From Crotophaga sulcirostris (Eukaryota; Chordata; Aves; Cuculiformes; Crotophagidae): DNA of 64,000 nt. The stretch is from the NCBI GenBank assembly GCA_013397455.1, contig VYZB01000035.1, positions 2,121,756 through 2,185,755 of the forward strand, given 5' to 3'. The notes beneath the pieces were generated by a model. The model was not told the origin of the DNA. It was given only the letters and a program-made list of their open reading frames with translations, and did no database searches. Within the stretch, counting starts at the first letter, position 1; each line of letters starts with the position of its first letter. Shown one piece after another: positions 36,387 through 49,200 of the stretch. The translations under genes and the position numbers were made by a program.

Positions 36387-37160
36387 ATTCATAGAATCAT
36401 AGAATGGCTTGGGCTGGAAGAGACCTTAAAGATCATCTAGTTCCAAGTCCCCTGCCATGGGCAATTTGCTCAAAGCCTTATCCACCCTGGTCTTGAACAC
36501 CTCCAGGGATGTGGTTTCCACAACTTCTCTGGGCAATCTGTTCCTGTGCCTCACCACCAACACAGCAAAAAATTTCTTCCTAATATCTAATCTAAGTCTA
36601 CCCTCTCTCAGCATAAAACTGTTACCTCTCCCCTCATCCCATCACTGCGCTCCCTGATAAAGAGTCCCTCCCCACTTTTCCTGTAAGGCCCCCTTTAAGT
36701 ACTGGAAGGCTGCTCTAAGATCTCTCAGCCTGTCCTCATAGCAGAAGTGCTCCAACCCTCTGACGATCTTTGTGGCCCTCGTCTGGACTCGCTCTAACAG
36801 ATCCATGTCCTTCCCGTGCTGCGGACTCCAGAATTGAACGCAGTACTCCAGGTGGGGTCTCACAAGAGCAGAGGGAGAGAATCACCTCCCCTGGTCATAA
36901 TTCTTTTGATGCAGCCCAGGATACTGCTGGCTTTCTGGGCTGCAAGTGCACATTGCCGGCTCATGCTGAGCTTCTCATCCGCCAGCATCCCTTAAGTCCT
37001 TCTCTTTAGGGCAACTCTTAAACCATTCTCTGCTTAGCCTGTATTTTGCATGAGACTGCCCTGACTCAGGTGCAGGACCTTGCATGTGGCCTTGTTGAAC
37101 CTCATGAGGTTCACACAGGCCGGCCTCTCAAGTCTATCAAGGTCCCAGAATGAAGGACCA
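36387..37160 (-). mobile_element. CR1 LINE, 3' portion
   Basis: Minus-strand CR1 tail. On the plus strand it starts with ATTCATAGAATCATAGAATG, the reverse complement of the CR1 octamers, then GGGCTGGAAGAGACCTTAAAGATCATCTAG, the conserved 3' UTR stem. Upstream in element sense are remnants of the ORF2 C-terminus, for example [20 protein letters not shown] on the minus strand near 36790-36860 and VNLMRFNKATCKVLHL near 37060-37115. The 5' edge at about 37160 is approximate. It is 5'-truncated, as most CR1 copies are. Confidence 0.92.
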
Positions 37161-38433
37161 GAGTTGGCTATTCTGTGTCTACCTACAGGACTACAATGAC
37201 AATGTATTATTATTGCTACCAAACATAAACCGAGCACCCAAACAGATCTTCAAGCCAAGGGACATCTAAATTTTTCAAATGCTGATTAGAAAGACACAAT
37301 TTCCTTTACTGAGAAGGTTACAAGCAGACAGAGATCAAATTACCCACTTCCTCTGTGATGTATTATTTATTTGGAAAGAAATTTAAGTGAAATTTGAAAA
37401 TATTAAAAAGTACACCAAGGCAGACTGTCTAACAGAAAATGTGAGCACGGAGCATTTCTGTAGGTCTTTGGTGTAATGTGGGATTGCCACAGTGCACAAA
37501 ACCAACTTCACTGAGAATTCACAAATGTTAGCTGAAACAACCTGAAAGCTCACTGCTGTTGAAACGCACAGGGCTTTTCCTCCCAGCACATAGATACACC
37601 CCATCTCTTCCTCCATCTCTGCTCATCGTACCCTTAAATGAGCCAAATCAACACCTAAATCCGGAAAAAAACAAACCAGGTCTCCTGTCCCCTTCATGAG
37701 AGAGTCAAGGGAACAGCAAAGTTCAATTCCTTCCCAGGTGACGGAAATTAATTGACTCCAGGAACAGCCCAGTAAGCACCAGAGCAAGGTCAAGACACTA
37801 GAAGAAACAGAAGCTGTAACACATACATAGAGAAGGGACTTTTTCCCAGAAAGAACCCAAAAATTTAGTTTAAAGTAAGTTCTTTCAAGTAGCTGGATGG
37901 TCTTTAGAGAAATACAACTCAAAAAATAGCTTTAGGATTATTTTCTCTTCTTGCCAACTAAAAAAAATCCTGCAAACTCCTGAGTTTTTTTTCTCCTCCT
38001 AAGTACTATGTGGCATTTAGATTTTAACTGAATGGGGAAATATTATTTTTGAAGCAGCATTCATATTCAGAGTGTCTTTAACACACTAATCATTCTTCCA
38101 AAAGCAACAGTATTTAAAGTGCATTAAGAAGATACTTAACTCCTATCAGCTTAAGACACAAAAATTGAAACCAGAAATTAAACTGGTCATTCCCTGAATA
38201 AGCCTATGACAGCAGAAAATAAGAATTAACAATCTGCTGAGAATACCACTTCCAAGGATCACCAACAGTTAAATAAAGGCTCAAAAGCCGTAATCATTAC
38301 CATATGCGACTGCAGATTACAATTGTTATTACAGTTCTTTCAGAGAAGGAAATTATACACCCTGTATTTCTCAAAAGTAATCTTAGAATATATTTAAAGC
38401 ATGGAAGGTTTATAAAATAGTTTCATTGGCTTT

Positions 38434-38463
38434 NNNNNNNNNNNNNNNNNNNNNNNNNNNNNN
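38434..38463. other. Assembly gap, 30 N
   Basis: Thirty undetermined bases. The true gap length may differ from 30. Chance open frames across the gap should be ignored. Confidence 0.99.
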
Positions 38464-38771
38464 AACTAGAATAATACTCGTTGCTTTATTTTGGACCACT
38501 TCTTATTGGTATCAAATAATAATAATTTTTTTTTGCTGGGAAAAAAATTTGCCTTGGAACATTGCTTTACGCAACAGTGACTTAAAGGACCATCTTTTGC
38601 TTTCAGATTTTATTCCTTTTACAGTTGTAGGACCTACACTTATGGAACTGCATATCTCTGATTAAATGCAGAACATGAATTAAGAACCGACTACTGATAA
38701 GAGTTATTACTGACAAGAGTTTATAAAAAAACAATATAGAACAATGTTTAAATTGTGGAAATAATACTTAC

Positions 38772-38820
38772 CTATACCCTCTGAAGTATTTACCTTACTT
38801 TGTAGTGATCCATGCTCCAG
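38772..38820 (-). other. Pseudoexon-like segment, 49 nt
   Basis: In minus-strand sense, GGTTATTCTCAG precedes CTGGAGCATGG, and the segment ends GGGTATAG before GTAAGTATT, a near-perfect donor. One frame is open (LEHGSLQSKVNTSEGI plus one base). A second possible donor, GTAAATAC, lies inside it. It is in the same sense as PTPRK and upstream of the MAM exon, but it matches no PTPRK sequence I know. Chance occurrence is quite possible. Confidence 0.2.
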
Positions 38821-39770
38821 CTGAGAATAACCAGGAGTCACGTCTTTACCAATACAACTGTAGTGCTATTTAGTGGACTTAGGCTTAAGGAAAAGAAAGC
38901 TGGAAACCTTGAAGTTTATTGTTTCCAAAGAAATCTGCAATGTCTTTGGACCACCAGCTACACACTGTTATGCATATTTGTAAAACATCTTAAGCAATTT
39001 AATAAGTGTGGTAGATTAACACTGAATGCCTGTAAAGCTCTGGATTTTACACAGAGGGAAAGGAAAAGGCTAAAAAAAAGGAACACCTATAGGCAGCTAC
39101 TTCTGGAATTTATTTTGATTTTCCAGTTACTGACTGTGATGTTGATCTTGCAAGCGCCAACAGCCCTATAATGTGTCTTAGGATAACCATAATAAATAAC
39201 ACCGCCTAGAGAGAACAGTCGAAATCCACAGATCCTACATATCCAAAAAGGCAACGAAGAAACCTATTCAAGAATATGATGATTCATAATCCATCATATT
39301 AAATATAATGGAAACAAGATTAAAAACCCTAAATATCTGACATGGACCAGAAGGAATTCATACAGGCAATACAACAAAATTAGACAAAAAACCCACCAGA
39401 AACAGAGCTGCAAACATTTGTCCTGATACTCTGGGGAGGCTGACAAAATATATTAAAAACTTAAATTCATAAATTCAAATTCTCCTCTTCTCCTAGATGC
39501 TGGAGCTCTCAGTTAAAACAGACACATGGGTTTTATGGTGTGTGACAACTCTCGTCATGCTTCACCTCTTGCTAACAGCCCCTGCGTTCCACAGGCGTCA
39601 ACTACTCTTCTCTCCCAAATACTTAAACTGATTAGCATTAATACATTACATCCAGAGTAATGGTTATGAGCTGTAGTTAGTTTGATGTTTGCTGCATCTC
39701 CATCAAGCACGATGGAAGCTAGGACGGTTGAAAGGGCATCATATTTTCTATCTGAATTAGCTGTTTTGAA

Positions 39771-39800
39771 ATAAATGAATAGATAAATAAATAAATAATA
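39771..39800 (+). repeat. (ATAA)n microsatellite
   Basis: Imperfect ATAA/GATA array (ATAAATGAATAGATAAATAA and on). Confidence 0.8.
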
Positions 39801-42469
39801 AGATCTCCCTATAAACCTTTGCCCCTCAAATTATATTAGCAGCTCAATTGGTTTTACACTCTACTACACACCATCTTTCTTCTACAGGGAAATATTTTTG
39901 AGATGGATGGAAACAACTCTACCTATTATAAAAATCACTCATGCTAACATAGTAGCATTTTTTGATACTGTTTGGAGAGAAATAATTGGGCTCAGTGTTC
40001 AGCAATGGGAAGAACAGCAAAGAGAAAGACTGCATATAAACTAGGACTGTTGTTTTAAAGAAAACCTGAAGTTCACAGCTATTAATGGGGTTTGGAGGGT
40101 TTTGTTGATTGGGAGATTTTTGTTTTGTGCTCAGAAAACATCCCAGTTTATGAAGATCCAATCTTTCCTCCTGAAACCACACTTCCCAATTAATAAAAAC
40201 TTGAAACAGCTTTTCTCCTTCCAAATAGCTAGTTTATACATGCTAATGCTATTTAAATCCTCCTTGCCTTTGAATACTGAAGTTCACAATGTCAACCAAA
40301 TACACTAAGTATATTCGTACAAGCCCACAGAACATTATTCTATCTGCAAAAGGTTACCAGCTAATGCTTGGCACCAAATAACGTGATTAACCTAAATTTC
40401 TAAAAAATACAAAAGCGAGAAATGTACCAAAAGATGTATCATATGACGGACAAGAACCTAGCCTCCATCTCAGACAACCTGTGAACTTTTAACACTAATA
40501 TTCATTAGTCAAATATCGTACCTAATTATTAGGACTAAGAATTGAATCCATGTTCCAAATGTCATTTCATGCAAATTTTTTCTGTGATGGAATTATTTCA
40601 CATTTTGGTTTCTCCAATGACACAGTACAGAAACCAGAGTACCAAGTTATCCAAGGAGCTATTTAATTTTCTTTTCTTTTTTTCAAGTGTAATTAGTCTT
40701 TATTAAATAAAGTTTTTGCACTTGTACTTCCTAAGGGAATGTATAATTTACCCTCAAGGAAGAGAATAACTTCAGTCTCTAAAACTTTTCCTTCCAAACT
40801 AGAACTTTCCGAAACTATAAAGGAAACATGAAGTTGTTAACAACAAAGAATCCTAATACTGCCCTCAAATTGTTCTGAATGTCCAAACAAGATACTCAGA
40901 GTCAAGTGTCAAGAAGCATCTCAGAAAATCAATATATATTATTGTACAGTAATGTCTTGTAACAGTAATTTTTTAAAAAATATTTTTCTGATGAGAATAT
41001 CAAACAAATTCAGAAAATAATCACAACTTCATCATGACAAAGTAGTTTCTAAAAAAGTTTTTTTAAAAAAATATGAAATATTTCATTCCTCTTATGCCTT
41101 ACCTATCAATCCCCCTGAGACTGATCAAGGGCTAACCAGAATCTTCCCTATGCAGAATGGAAATCCACAACAAATACGGGAAGAAAAAGGAATTTAGACT
41201 CTTTCCAACAAAAATAGATAAAAATAGTCAATAAAGTCTGTATATTGTTAGCTGATAGGTTCTTTTCTCACATACAGAAGACACACAACTTTTCCTGGTA
41301 TTTATGCACGAATAGACATTTCAAAGAGGGAAACTGTGCCAGCACACAGCAGAACACGTACAACTCTGGTAAGAGACAGCTACTAAGCATTCAATTCCAG
41401 AATACAATTAACATTTTAGCTAATCACCAAACTGAATCTCCCTTATTGCTATTTAAGATTATTACTGCTTAACCTAACACCAGCTATCACAAAGACTAGG
41501 TTAACACCTTCTTGGCATCAATCTTTGACTTTTTGAAAATTTTCATTTCTTTTTTTCTCTGCTGTAGAAAAAACAATCCTAATATCTTCAGTTTTTCCAG
41601 AGAGGCTATGCTGCTGTCTAGCCCTCTGTCATTTCTGTTGCTTTTCTCTGAGTTTTCCCAGAAAGGGAATTCTTCTTCCACGCTCCAAACTGAATACAAG
41701 TACCTATTCTTCTACCAGCACTAAGAAAGGAAAAAAAAAAAAAAGACGTTTATATATACCTTATATTTTTTATTTTTTTTTTACACACAGAATATCCTTT
41801 ACAAAGCAATTACAACAGCTGCCTTTTTCAGAACAGCGTTAACAACGTGGACTCACATTTAATTAGTGATTCACAGCAACCATAAAAACCATTTGTGCAG
41901 ATCTACTACTGCATCTTGCACTTGTGCTGCTGATAATTCCACCCAGGTATCACTTTGCAAGCCTCCCCAGTTTCACCAAATCATCGATTTTTCATTGTTT
42001 TTCAGTTCTTCTGGATTAGTAGTACTCCAATCCAGCACAGTTAATTTTGAACCCAAGTTCACCCTCAAATAGGCTCGCAAGCTTGGTAACCTGGATATCC
42101 TCATAAAGTTCAAAGGAGACTACTTGCTGTTCTATAGTCCATGGCACTAATGAATACATTAAGAGCAACTGGATGCTATCAGCATCTTCCAAGCTGCTTT
42201 TCACCTACTGTAAAGCAGTTTCAGTTTCATCAAGACATTTCACCCCTAAGCTTAATAGAGTGAGCGTCACAGGTTAAGATGTATCTACTGCTTCACTCTC
42301 TTTCCCTTATATATTTAGGGAAATAAATTTGCACTTCCTTCAATATTACATAACTTCCCATTCCATATTTCCCTTTGCCAACTACCACAAAAAATACACT
42401 GTGGTGTCGAGGGGGGTTAAAAAGCTGAAGATCATTATCTCTGCTGGACAGAAGACACTTTGTTTCCAT

Positions 42470-42960
42470 GCCTATCCCTAAGCTGTCCAAGTCAGCAGCT
42501 GGAGTAGATATCCAGGACACCTGTCCCGTGGGTGCTGACAGGTAACGTCACCCTTGCCAACCAGGCAGCCTCCACAAGCCTAACTCGTTTGCCTCTGGGC
42601 CCTGTTTGTCACCACCACCAGCTCCTCCTTGTGTTTTCTCAGTTCAAAATACCGGCAGTGGGAAAGAGAGGGAAAGGAGGCTGCACTTCAGCAGCTTTTG
42701 TGGCACAATACGGATGCTATCGAGGCTACCACTACACGCCTCAGGCTTGCCTTTTGGAAGGCAAAGCCATCCTGAAATGCTGGTGGACAATGTAAAGCAT
42801 GAACTGAAAGCATGCAGCATCCACGCTGCCGGCCAAAGGCAGTGCCCACGACTGTGGCTCAAGGACTTGGTGGTCAAGTAACACGGGGCCATCCCAGAAG
42901 GTGCGCAACGAGGAGCCATGAGTGAACGATGAGATAAACTGACAGCATAGACACACCAGG
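42470..42960. other. GC-richer patch of unknown origin
   Basis: About 490 bp with clearly higher GC and several CpGs than its surroundings. Open frames exist on both strands (for example 42532-42795 and 42606-42881 plus, 42644-42976 minus) but overlap each other and show no recognisable domain. It lacks CR1 signatures and clear LTR ends. It could be a decayed retroelement, a retrocopy or a conserved regulatory element; I cannot decide. Confidence 0.35.
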
Positions 42961-45900
42961 TTTGTTTCAGGTGCATCTACTTATACTACAGACTACAGTA
43001 TGCAAAAAAAGAAACTAGAAAATGTTTGCTCCTTTTAAAGCAAATTTTACTTCAACACAACTGTTTCCATTTTGTACATTAATTCATCAAGCAAAAGTGA
43101 GAGATTAACAACAGAAATTACTTAGACATATTCTCATGGTTTACATTAAATAAGAATCAGCCATTTGGGTTTGTCTGGTTGGCTGGTTTTGCAAAAGCTT
43201 TTAGTAACCAAGTGCAAGACTGCAGAGAAGGGTGAAGTGAAGAAGGATTCCGATGACTATAAATGTAGAAAGCCATTCTGACTCCACACATATGCAATCC
43301 CAACTTCTCCCATTCCCTTTTCCAATGTTCTCATTATTACATGAAACATAAAAAAAATAAATAAATGATCAAGCAACCCCAGAGATTTAGGGAACTATAG
43401 GAGCAATAATGCTGAAGAGCTTAGATTAGGTTAACTGCTTTGTCTGAAGAAAAAGCAAAACAAAAAAACCCCATACCTTAAATAACATCAAAAGCCAAAA
43501 ATTATTTTTCAAGTCTATACAAGTAATAAAAAACATCAATTCTTTCAATGTCAGGTACTAATTACCATTTTAGTTGTAAATCTAAGAAGAAACTTACTGG
43601 AACAAAAATCATACATTGGGAGATGTAAGATATATTTTGAAAGCAAGTACTTTTTTTTTGTTTATTATAATCAAGCATTTTTGTAATGTGCAACATAGCA
43701 AGGGTGAAGCAAGGCTTGCAGCAATCGTATGGCTCCATCATTTCCTAAAAGAGGAATTAAAGCAGTGCAGGTAGTTCTGGAAGTATTCAATGATGTTTAA
43801 TTTTAATGAACCAATTTGAACAATGTGTGATAAGATCAGCATATAAAATGATGCATATTGCTAGAATTACCAAGAGAGATGCCTCTCTCCTGCAAGGTTC
43901 AATAGTTCTACACAAAAGGCACCTTCAGAGATTGTAGGCGTAGGGAGGGCAAAGCCAACAGAAGGAAATAAAAACATATATCGAATGCACATGACATCTA
44001 CACCTATGTATGTAATGCCAGACACCTATAGTCTATCTAAAACTATTACTCCAAACTCTGTCCTTAATTTCACGTTTCTCTTTTGCCAGAACTTATTCAG
44101 TGCTGCATCTCTCATAACAGCTAAGTCACAACTTATTTTTGTAATTCACACTCAGAATATATTAATTTTTGACAAATTAGCATTTAATTGAGAATTATAA
44201 AAGTTTCCATATTACATGATATCCAATGAATCAAGAGTTTCCATGAAAAAAAGGAATGATAATGATAGCTAAACCATGCTACTCAAGTTCAAAATCACAG
44301 ATAGGCATAACTTTTGGGAAGGAAAACTTCCAGCAGACCATAATTTTTAATATCTGCCACAATTTCTCCTTTAATTCAAAGGTCAGTAAGCACATTTGCT
44401 ACTCTGAGTGATCAGTGCCTTACTGTTTTTATAAGGTACAATTACTTGGACAGCTATTTATCATCTCTAACAATTAAAAAAATTGTTCCTGTCTTCAAAG
44501 AAGCAAAAGGTTATAAAGTTTCACCTCCAGTCAAAGCCTTAAAAATTTGATTACTTACTCCAGACTGATAGGGGCATCACACTGGTATAAGAGGATTCTA
44601 TACTGCTAAATCATAACACTATTGAAAGTGTCATGCTGCCAGAAAGACTCACTTTAAGCAGCATACTGGAAAATTCCCATTTGATGTAATAGTGAGTCAT
44701 ATAACAAGCCTCTTACTCTTACCCTTTCATTTCAAATTAAATACACACCAACCTGTGGTACCCAAAGTAATGAAAAGCACTGGGGTAATTCTACCTCGCC
44801 CCCAAACACATAATTCTCCCATTACATTCAACAAAAACCATCTTCACCTTTCATGAATCATTTTGGGTGCTGATTATGCTGAGGAAGGAACAAGACAATA
44901 ACATATATACCTGCACACAGTAACATAGGCAGACACCTCAATATTGCTCTGAACTATTTCTGAGAGTTAGCCAATTTAATACTACACAACTCTTAGTTTT
45001 ATTAATTTCTATTCAGGACTAGAGATGAGGAGGCAAAAACTTCTGCATATTTAGTTCACACTCCTACGGCAAGAACCTTATTGCCCAGAACAAAACAGAT
45101 TTGAGGGTGTAGGGCGTGGATTTTTTTTTCTACAGAAATCAACAAAGTGCAAAATCAGTGGCAGCTAACATAAACATGGCTTTCATCACCCTGAAACTCT
45201 TCATAAATTCACATAATATATTCGGGTAGAAAAAATAAACAAACCACACAAAACCCAATGGAACAGTAGAGATGGAAATTAACATAAAAACGTGAAAAGT
45301 AAGCATAGCTATACAAAATAATCCCTGCTTTGTTAAAAGGACAACTGTCAGGCTGCAGAGAGGTTAGAGTTCTACAGGACCAGCCCTAGAATACATCATA
45401 GTACAAAAAGGTAGCAATATTCTCTGAAATTGCTTGGAATATAATGCTGGGAGATACCTCAAAATAATGGAGAACAGGAATATTATGAACAAAGGACTAT
45501 CAAAGGAAAGCAGAGTAACAGGTCAAATACAGTTGTTAAACATGAAATATGTCAGGACTTGTAAATGCAAAGACTTTAGATGCAAGACTCCAACAGCTGA
45601 AAAGATAGAGAAGCAGGAAAAGAGGGGTCCAAAAGAGACAGTTACAGTTCTAATAGTGCTAAGCACTGTCCACCTACACGGTATGGGTCGTTGAAAGACG
45701 GTAATACATGATCCTAAAGACCTCTTAAAATAGACCTGTAACTAAATGATCTCGCACATTAAACCTGGGGAGGATCTTTTTCCCAAAACAACATGCTCTT
45801 GGAACATTATTTTAAGAGTTCCACAATATGTTTTCCTTATACCCAGATCTCACCCACGTTTAGAAACATTCACCTTTTAGGCTACAAATTCAAGAACAGG

Positions 45901-46221
45901 ATTGCTGTTGTAGCAAATATCTGGCAATATAATCCTTCAGTAGATAGCATCAATTTAGGGACTTTAATACACTTAAGACCAATATATGCCTCACAAAAAA
46001 CACCCTCTATTACTTTAATTTCAGTAGAGACGTCATTAAGTGAATAAGCAATAAAAACAAAGTACTTCAGGGTTTTTGTTCCACTTACAAGCTACACATA
46101 GAAGACTAGACTGGGAACAACTCTTCCAGTCCTTGCCTGTGGATAGCTAGATAATTAAGCCTCCAGACTATGAAAACTTCCAAATATTTCATGAGCCTGA
46201 AAATACCTTTAAAAAGCCCCC

Positions 46222-46245
46222 GAAGAGCCTCATTTGGGGCTCTTC
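46222..46245. repeat. Short hairpin
   Basis: Perfect 8-base arms GAAGAGCC and GGCTCTTC around an 8-base loop (TCATTTGG). It is too short to be a microRNA precursor as seen, with no extended pairing. Confidence 0.6.
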
Positions 46246-49200
46246 TCAATCTTCCCCAATGAATGGAGGAAAATGCACACATTGAAACTGATGCAGGTTT
46301 TCTGCCCCTCTCTGAGTCCTTGCAGAAGGGCTGTGGGAGTACCTATTAAAGGGCTGCCAAACTTGCTTGTTTAATACGACATTTGCAGATTTTCTTTGTT
46401 TTAATTATTTTTCTTCTCCTTAAACTGTTTCTGATTCTCTTACTAATCTCTGATCTGCTTGTTCGGATATAGATAAGCAAAGCCTGCAACATTCCTCTGG
46501 ATTTATTTCAGAGGCATACGTGCAAGTGAATAAAATTATAAATTATTCCACTTCCAGCTCCATGTCTGGAGGAAAAAAAACCCAAACTATTTCCTATCTT
46601 TCATATTAACTGATGTTGTTATGTGTTTCAATATAGGGCTTAGCTATAGAGATTATATAAATGGAGGGTATGGATATCTTACAGAGGAGCAGGGGAGTTA
46701 TAAAGTGTTTTAAATTGTTGAAATAAAATTACAAGGACTCCCTGTTTGTCGCTCTCCAGTGTCTTATGCCTCTTACTTTTATTTTGCATGATTATCAAAT
46801 ATAAGTAAGTCCAAAATGCAGAGCAGCAGAGAAAGAAAACAGTGTCTAGTAAGTAGAACAGGAGAGAACAGAAGAGTTAACTGGATGGTTGTAAACCGTC
46901 ACAACTTTCCAAAATAATCTTGAGTATTAGGAGTTTTAAAAATAATTCTGAAGTTTTAAAAAGACTGTTCACCCTTTTAAGCGCTGAGGTAAAATAACAA
47001 CACAAAAAAAAAGACCCTTTTCACACACATTTGATGCAATTGCAATGCATAGTATTAAACGAGTGTTACAAAGCAAACTAGTATGCCACTGTATGACTAT
47101 TTTCCTTAAAAATATCTAATTTTAAATTCTTCTTTTAAGACACTATAATAAATAATATTTCGAGGAATTGCCTTTGCTTTCTGGGTTGTGGGGGGCAGAG
47201 GTGTGAGAGGAATGAGGGAGGTTGGTTGTTGCAAGTTCTTCAAATAGAATATGCCTTATCCCCAAGCCACCTTCACAAGAAATCCCCGTATCCAGTTTTG
47301 GATGGGGGTGATGAAAACTCATTTTTCATTCCTCCAACATCAGCCTGTCATACTGAAACACTACCAAGCCTTTAAGGGATGTTATCAGGAACTGTGAGAC
47401 CAGCACCAATAGAGAAATACCAAAGAACTTCAGCTGTAGAAATGGACAGTGTGACCCAGCAAATACAGCCCTGGTGCCCTTAATTCTGCCATCAGACCTT
47501 TTGCTATTAATGTGACCTCCTCCACTTATTCCTAGATTCCCTTTTTGTGAGACAGAGATAAAATCTCTTCCACCACTGACAAAGTACCAGTTCTATTTTC
47601 CATCTTCTTCCTGCTCTCCAGCTTGTACACTGCACTGCCACTTTTGCCAAATAGCATTCTGTAATGCTGCTGAAGTGATTCAGCCTGACATGGCTCCTTT
47701 CTGGTCCATATGAATTCCACTGGGTCTCTTACAAAAAGATTTTGTCTGTGAACACTGCTTCCCTAATACAGCCTGCTCAATACACAGTGCTTGTCTTGTG
47801 AAGGCAAATGCAACGTGGCACTGAACTGGGCCCTAGTAACCTTAAATAAATTAAATTATTAATATCTTTAAAAAAAATGCATTTCACAGGAAACTAGATA
47901 AATATTAGCCCATATCCATTCCAGCCATATAATGAATAAAAGACTATTCACATGGAACTTTAAGCTGTTTTGCCAAACCTAGACTCCCTGATAAATTTCA
48001 GCTCCTTCTTGAAAAATATCTAAGAATTTACGCGCGCACTCAGACACACACACTACTGGAAAGTGGGGACAGAATGACACCAAAAAGAGCTGCCAACAAT
48101 GCATTGAAAGCAGTTTCAATGTATATTTCATGACACTCCCCATTGATCAAGTCTATAAAAACTTCGAGTCTAATAGAAGAACTGATTACAGCTTAATTTT
48201 ATTACTGGATGAAGTCTTTTTGCAAAAATAGCGAAACTAAGAACCTGTGAAATTACCACTTGTAAAAAAATACTTGTCTAGCATGAACACCCTCCAGACT
48301 ACTACAAATTACTAAGAACATTTGAGTTTTCAAGTACTCATTGAATACGAAAAGTTACAAGAAAGCAAAAAACTATGTATTTTTTTATCTAATTTTTCAT
48401 AGAACTTAGTACTTCCAATTGACTGATCAGTATGTTTTATTAAGTTAAGAAAAGAGACAAATCCTTCAAAACACACATGCACATATCAAAAAGCAGCAAT
48501 CTGGTTGAGCTTTTACGTAACTAAGCAGACTTATTAAAAAATCATCTGCAGTGAGTTACCATTCAACTTGCTATTTCTACACTTAAGATGTTTGCTATTA
48601 GTTACCCACATTTTAACCAGACATCTTCTCCAGCTGCAACTCGCAGCTTAAAAACATGATTTAGAAAATGAATTATATAAAAATGTGAGTGGACACAGCT
48701 ATTTCTGTACATATAAACTTGTTACTTAACCTGAAGAAACTACAGTCTAAATTTAGGGAGAAAAAATGTACTGAAACAAAGAGACAAAAACATTCTTTAG
48801 GAAGACCACATAACTTACAAGGGAAAAACACTACTTTTGGTTTGTTTGTCTGTTTCCTCAGTGCAAAAGAATGAGTAGTATATACACAAGAGACTTCACC
48901 TCTTTTGAAAGGCTCTTAAAGGGAAATGCTTAACATATATAGGTGAGCCAACTCGGCCATGCACAGAAGCTGTGTACCAGATGCTCTGCTGCTAACAATG
49001 TCGAGATTGAAGATGCATCTCTCCAGCATTCCTAATTCTATGTGCTGCCTAAATTTTCAACCAGATGGAGAAGATATCAATGGGCAGAAAAACAGCATCC
49101 AGAATTTTTTCCCCATAAACTCTTTATGAGACTATTAAATCAAATTTTCTATGAAGGAGAAGGGGATGCAAAAACACAGTTGTCCATTTACTGCTAGACA

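Noticed and set aside
38426..38665. 79-codon frame spanning the N gap
   Set aside because: It depends on undetermined bases and has AT-rich chance composition.
46222..46245. Hairpin considered as a microRNA precursor
   Set aside because: Stem is only 8 bp with no extended pairing outward.
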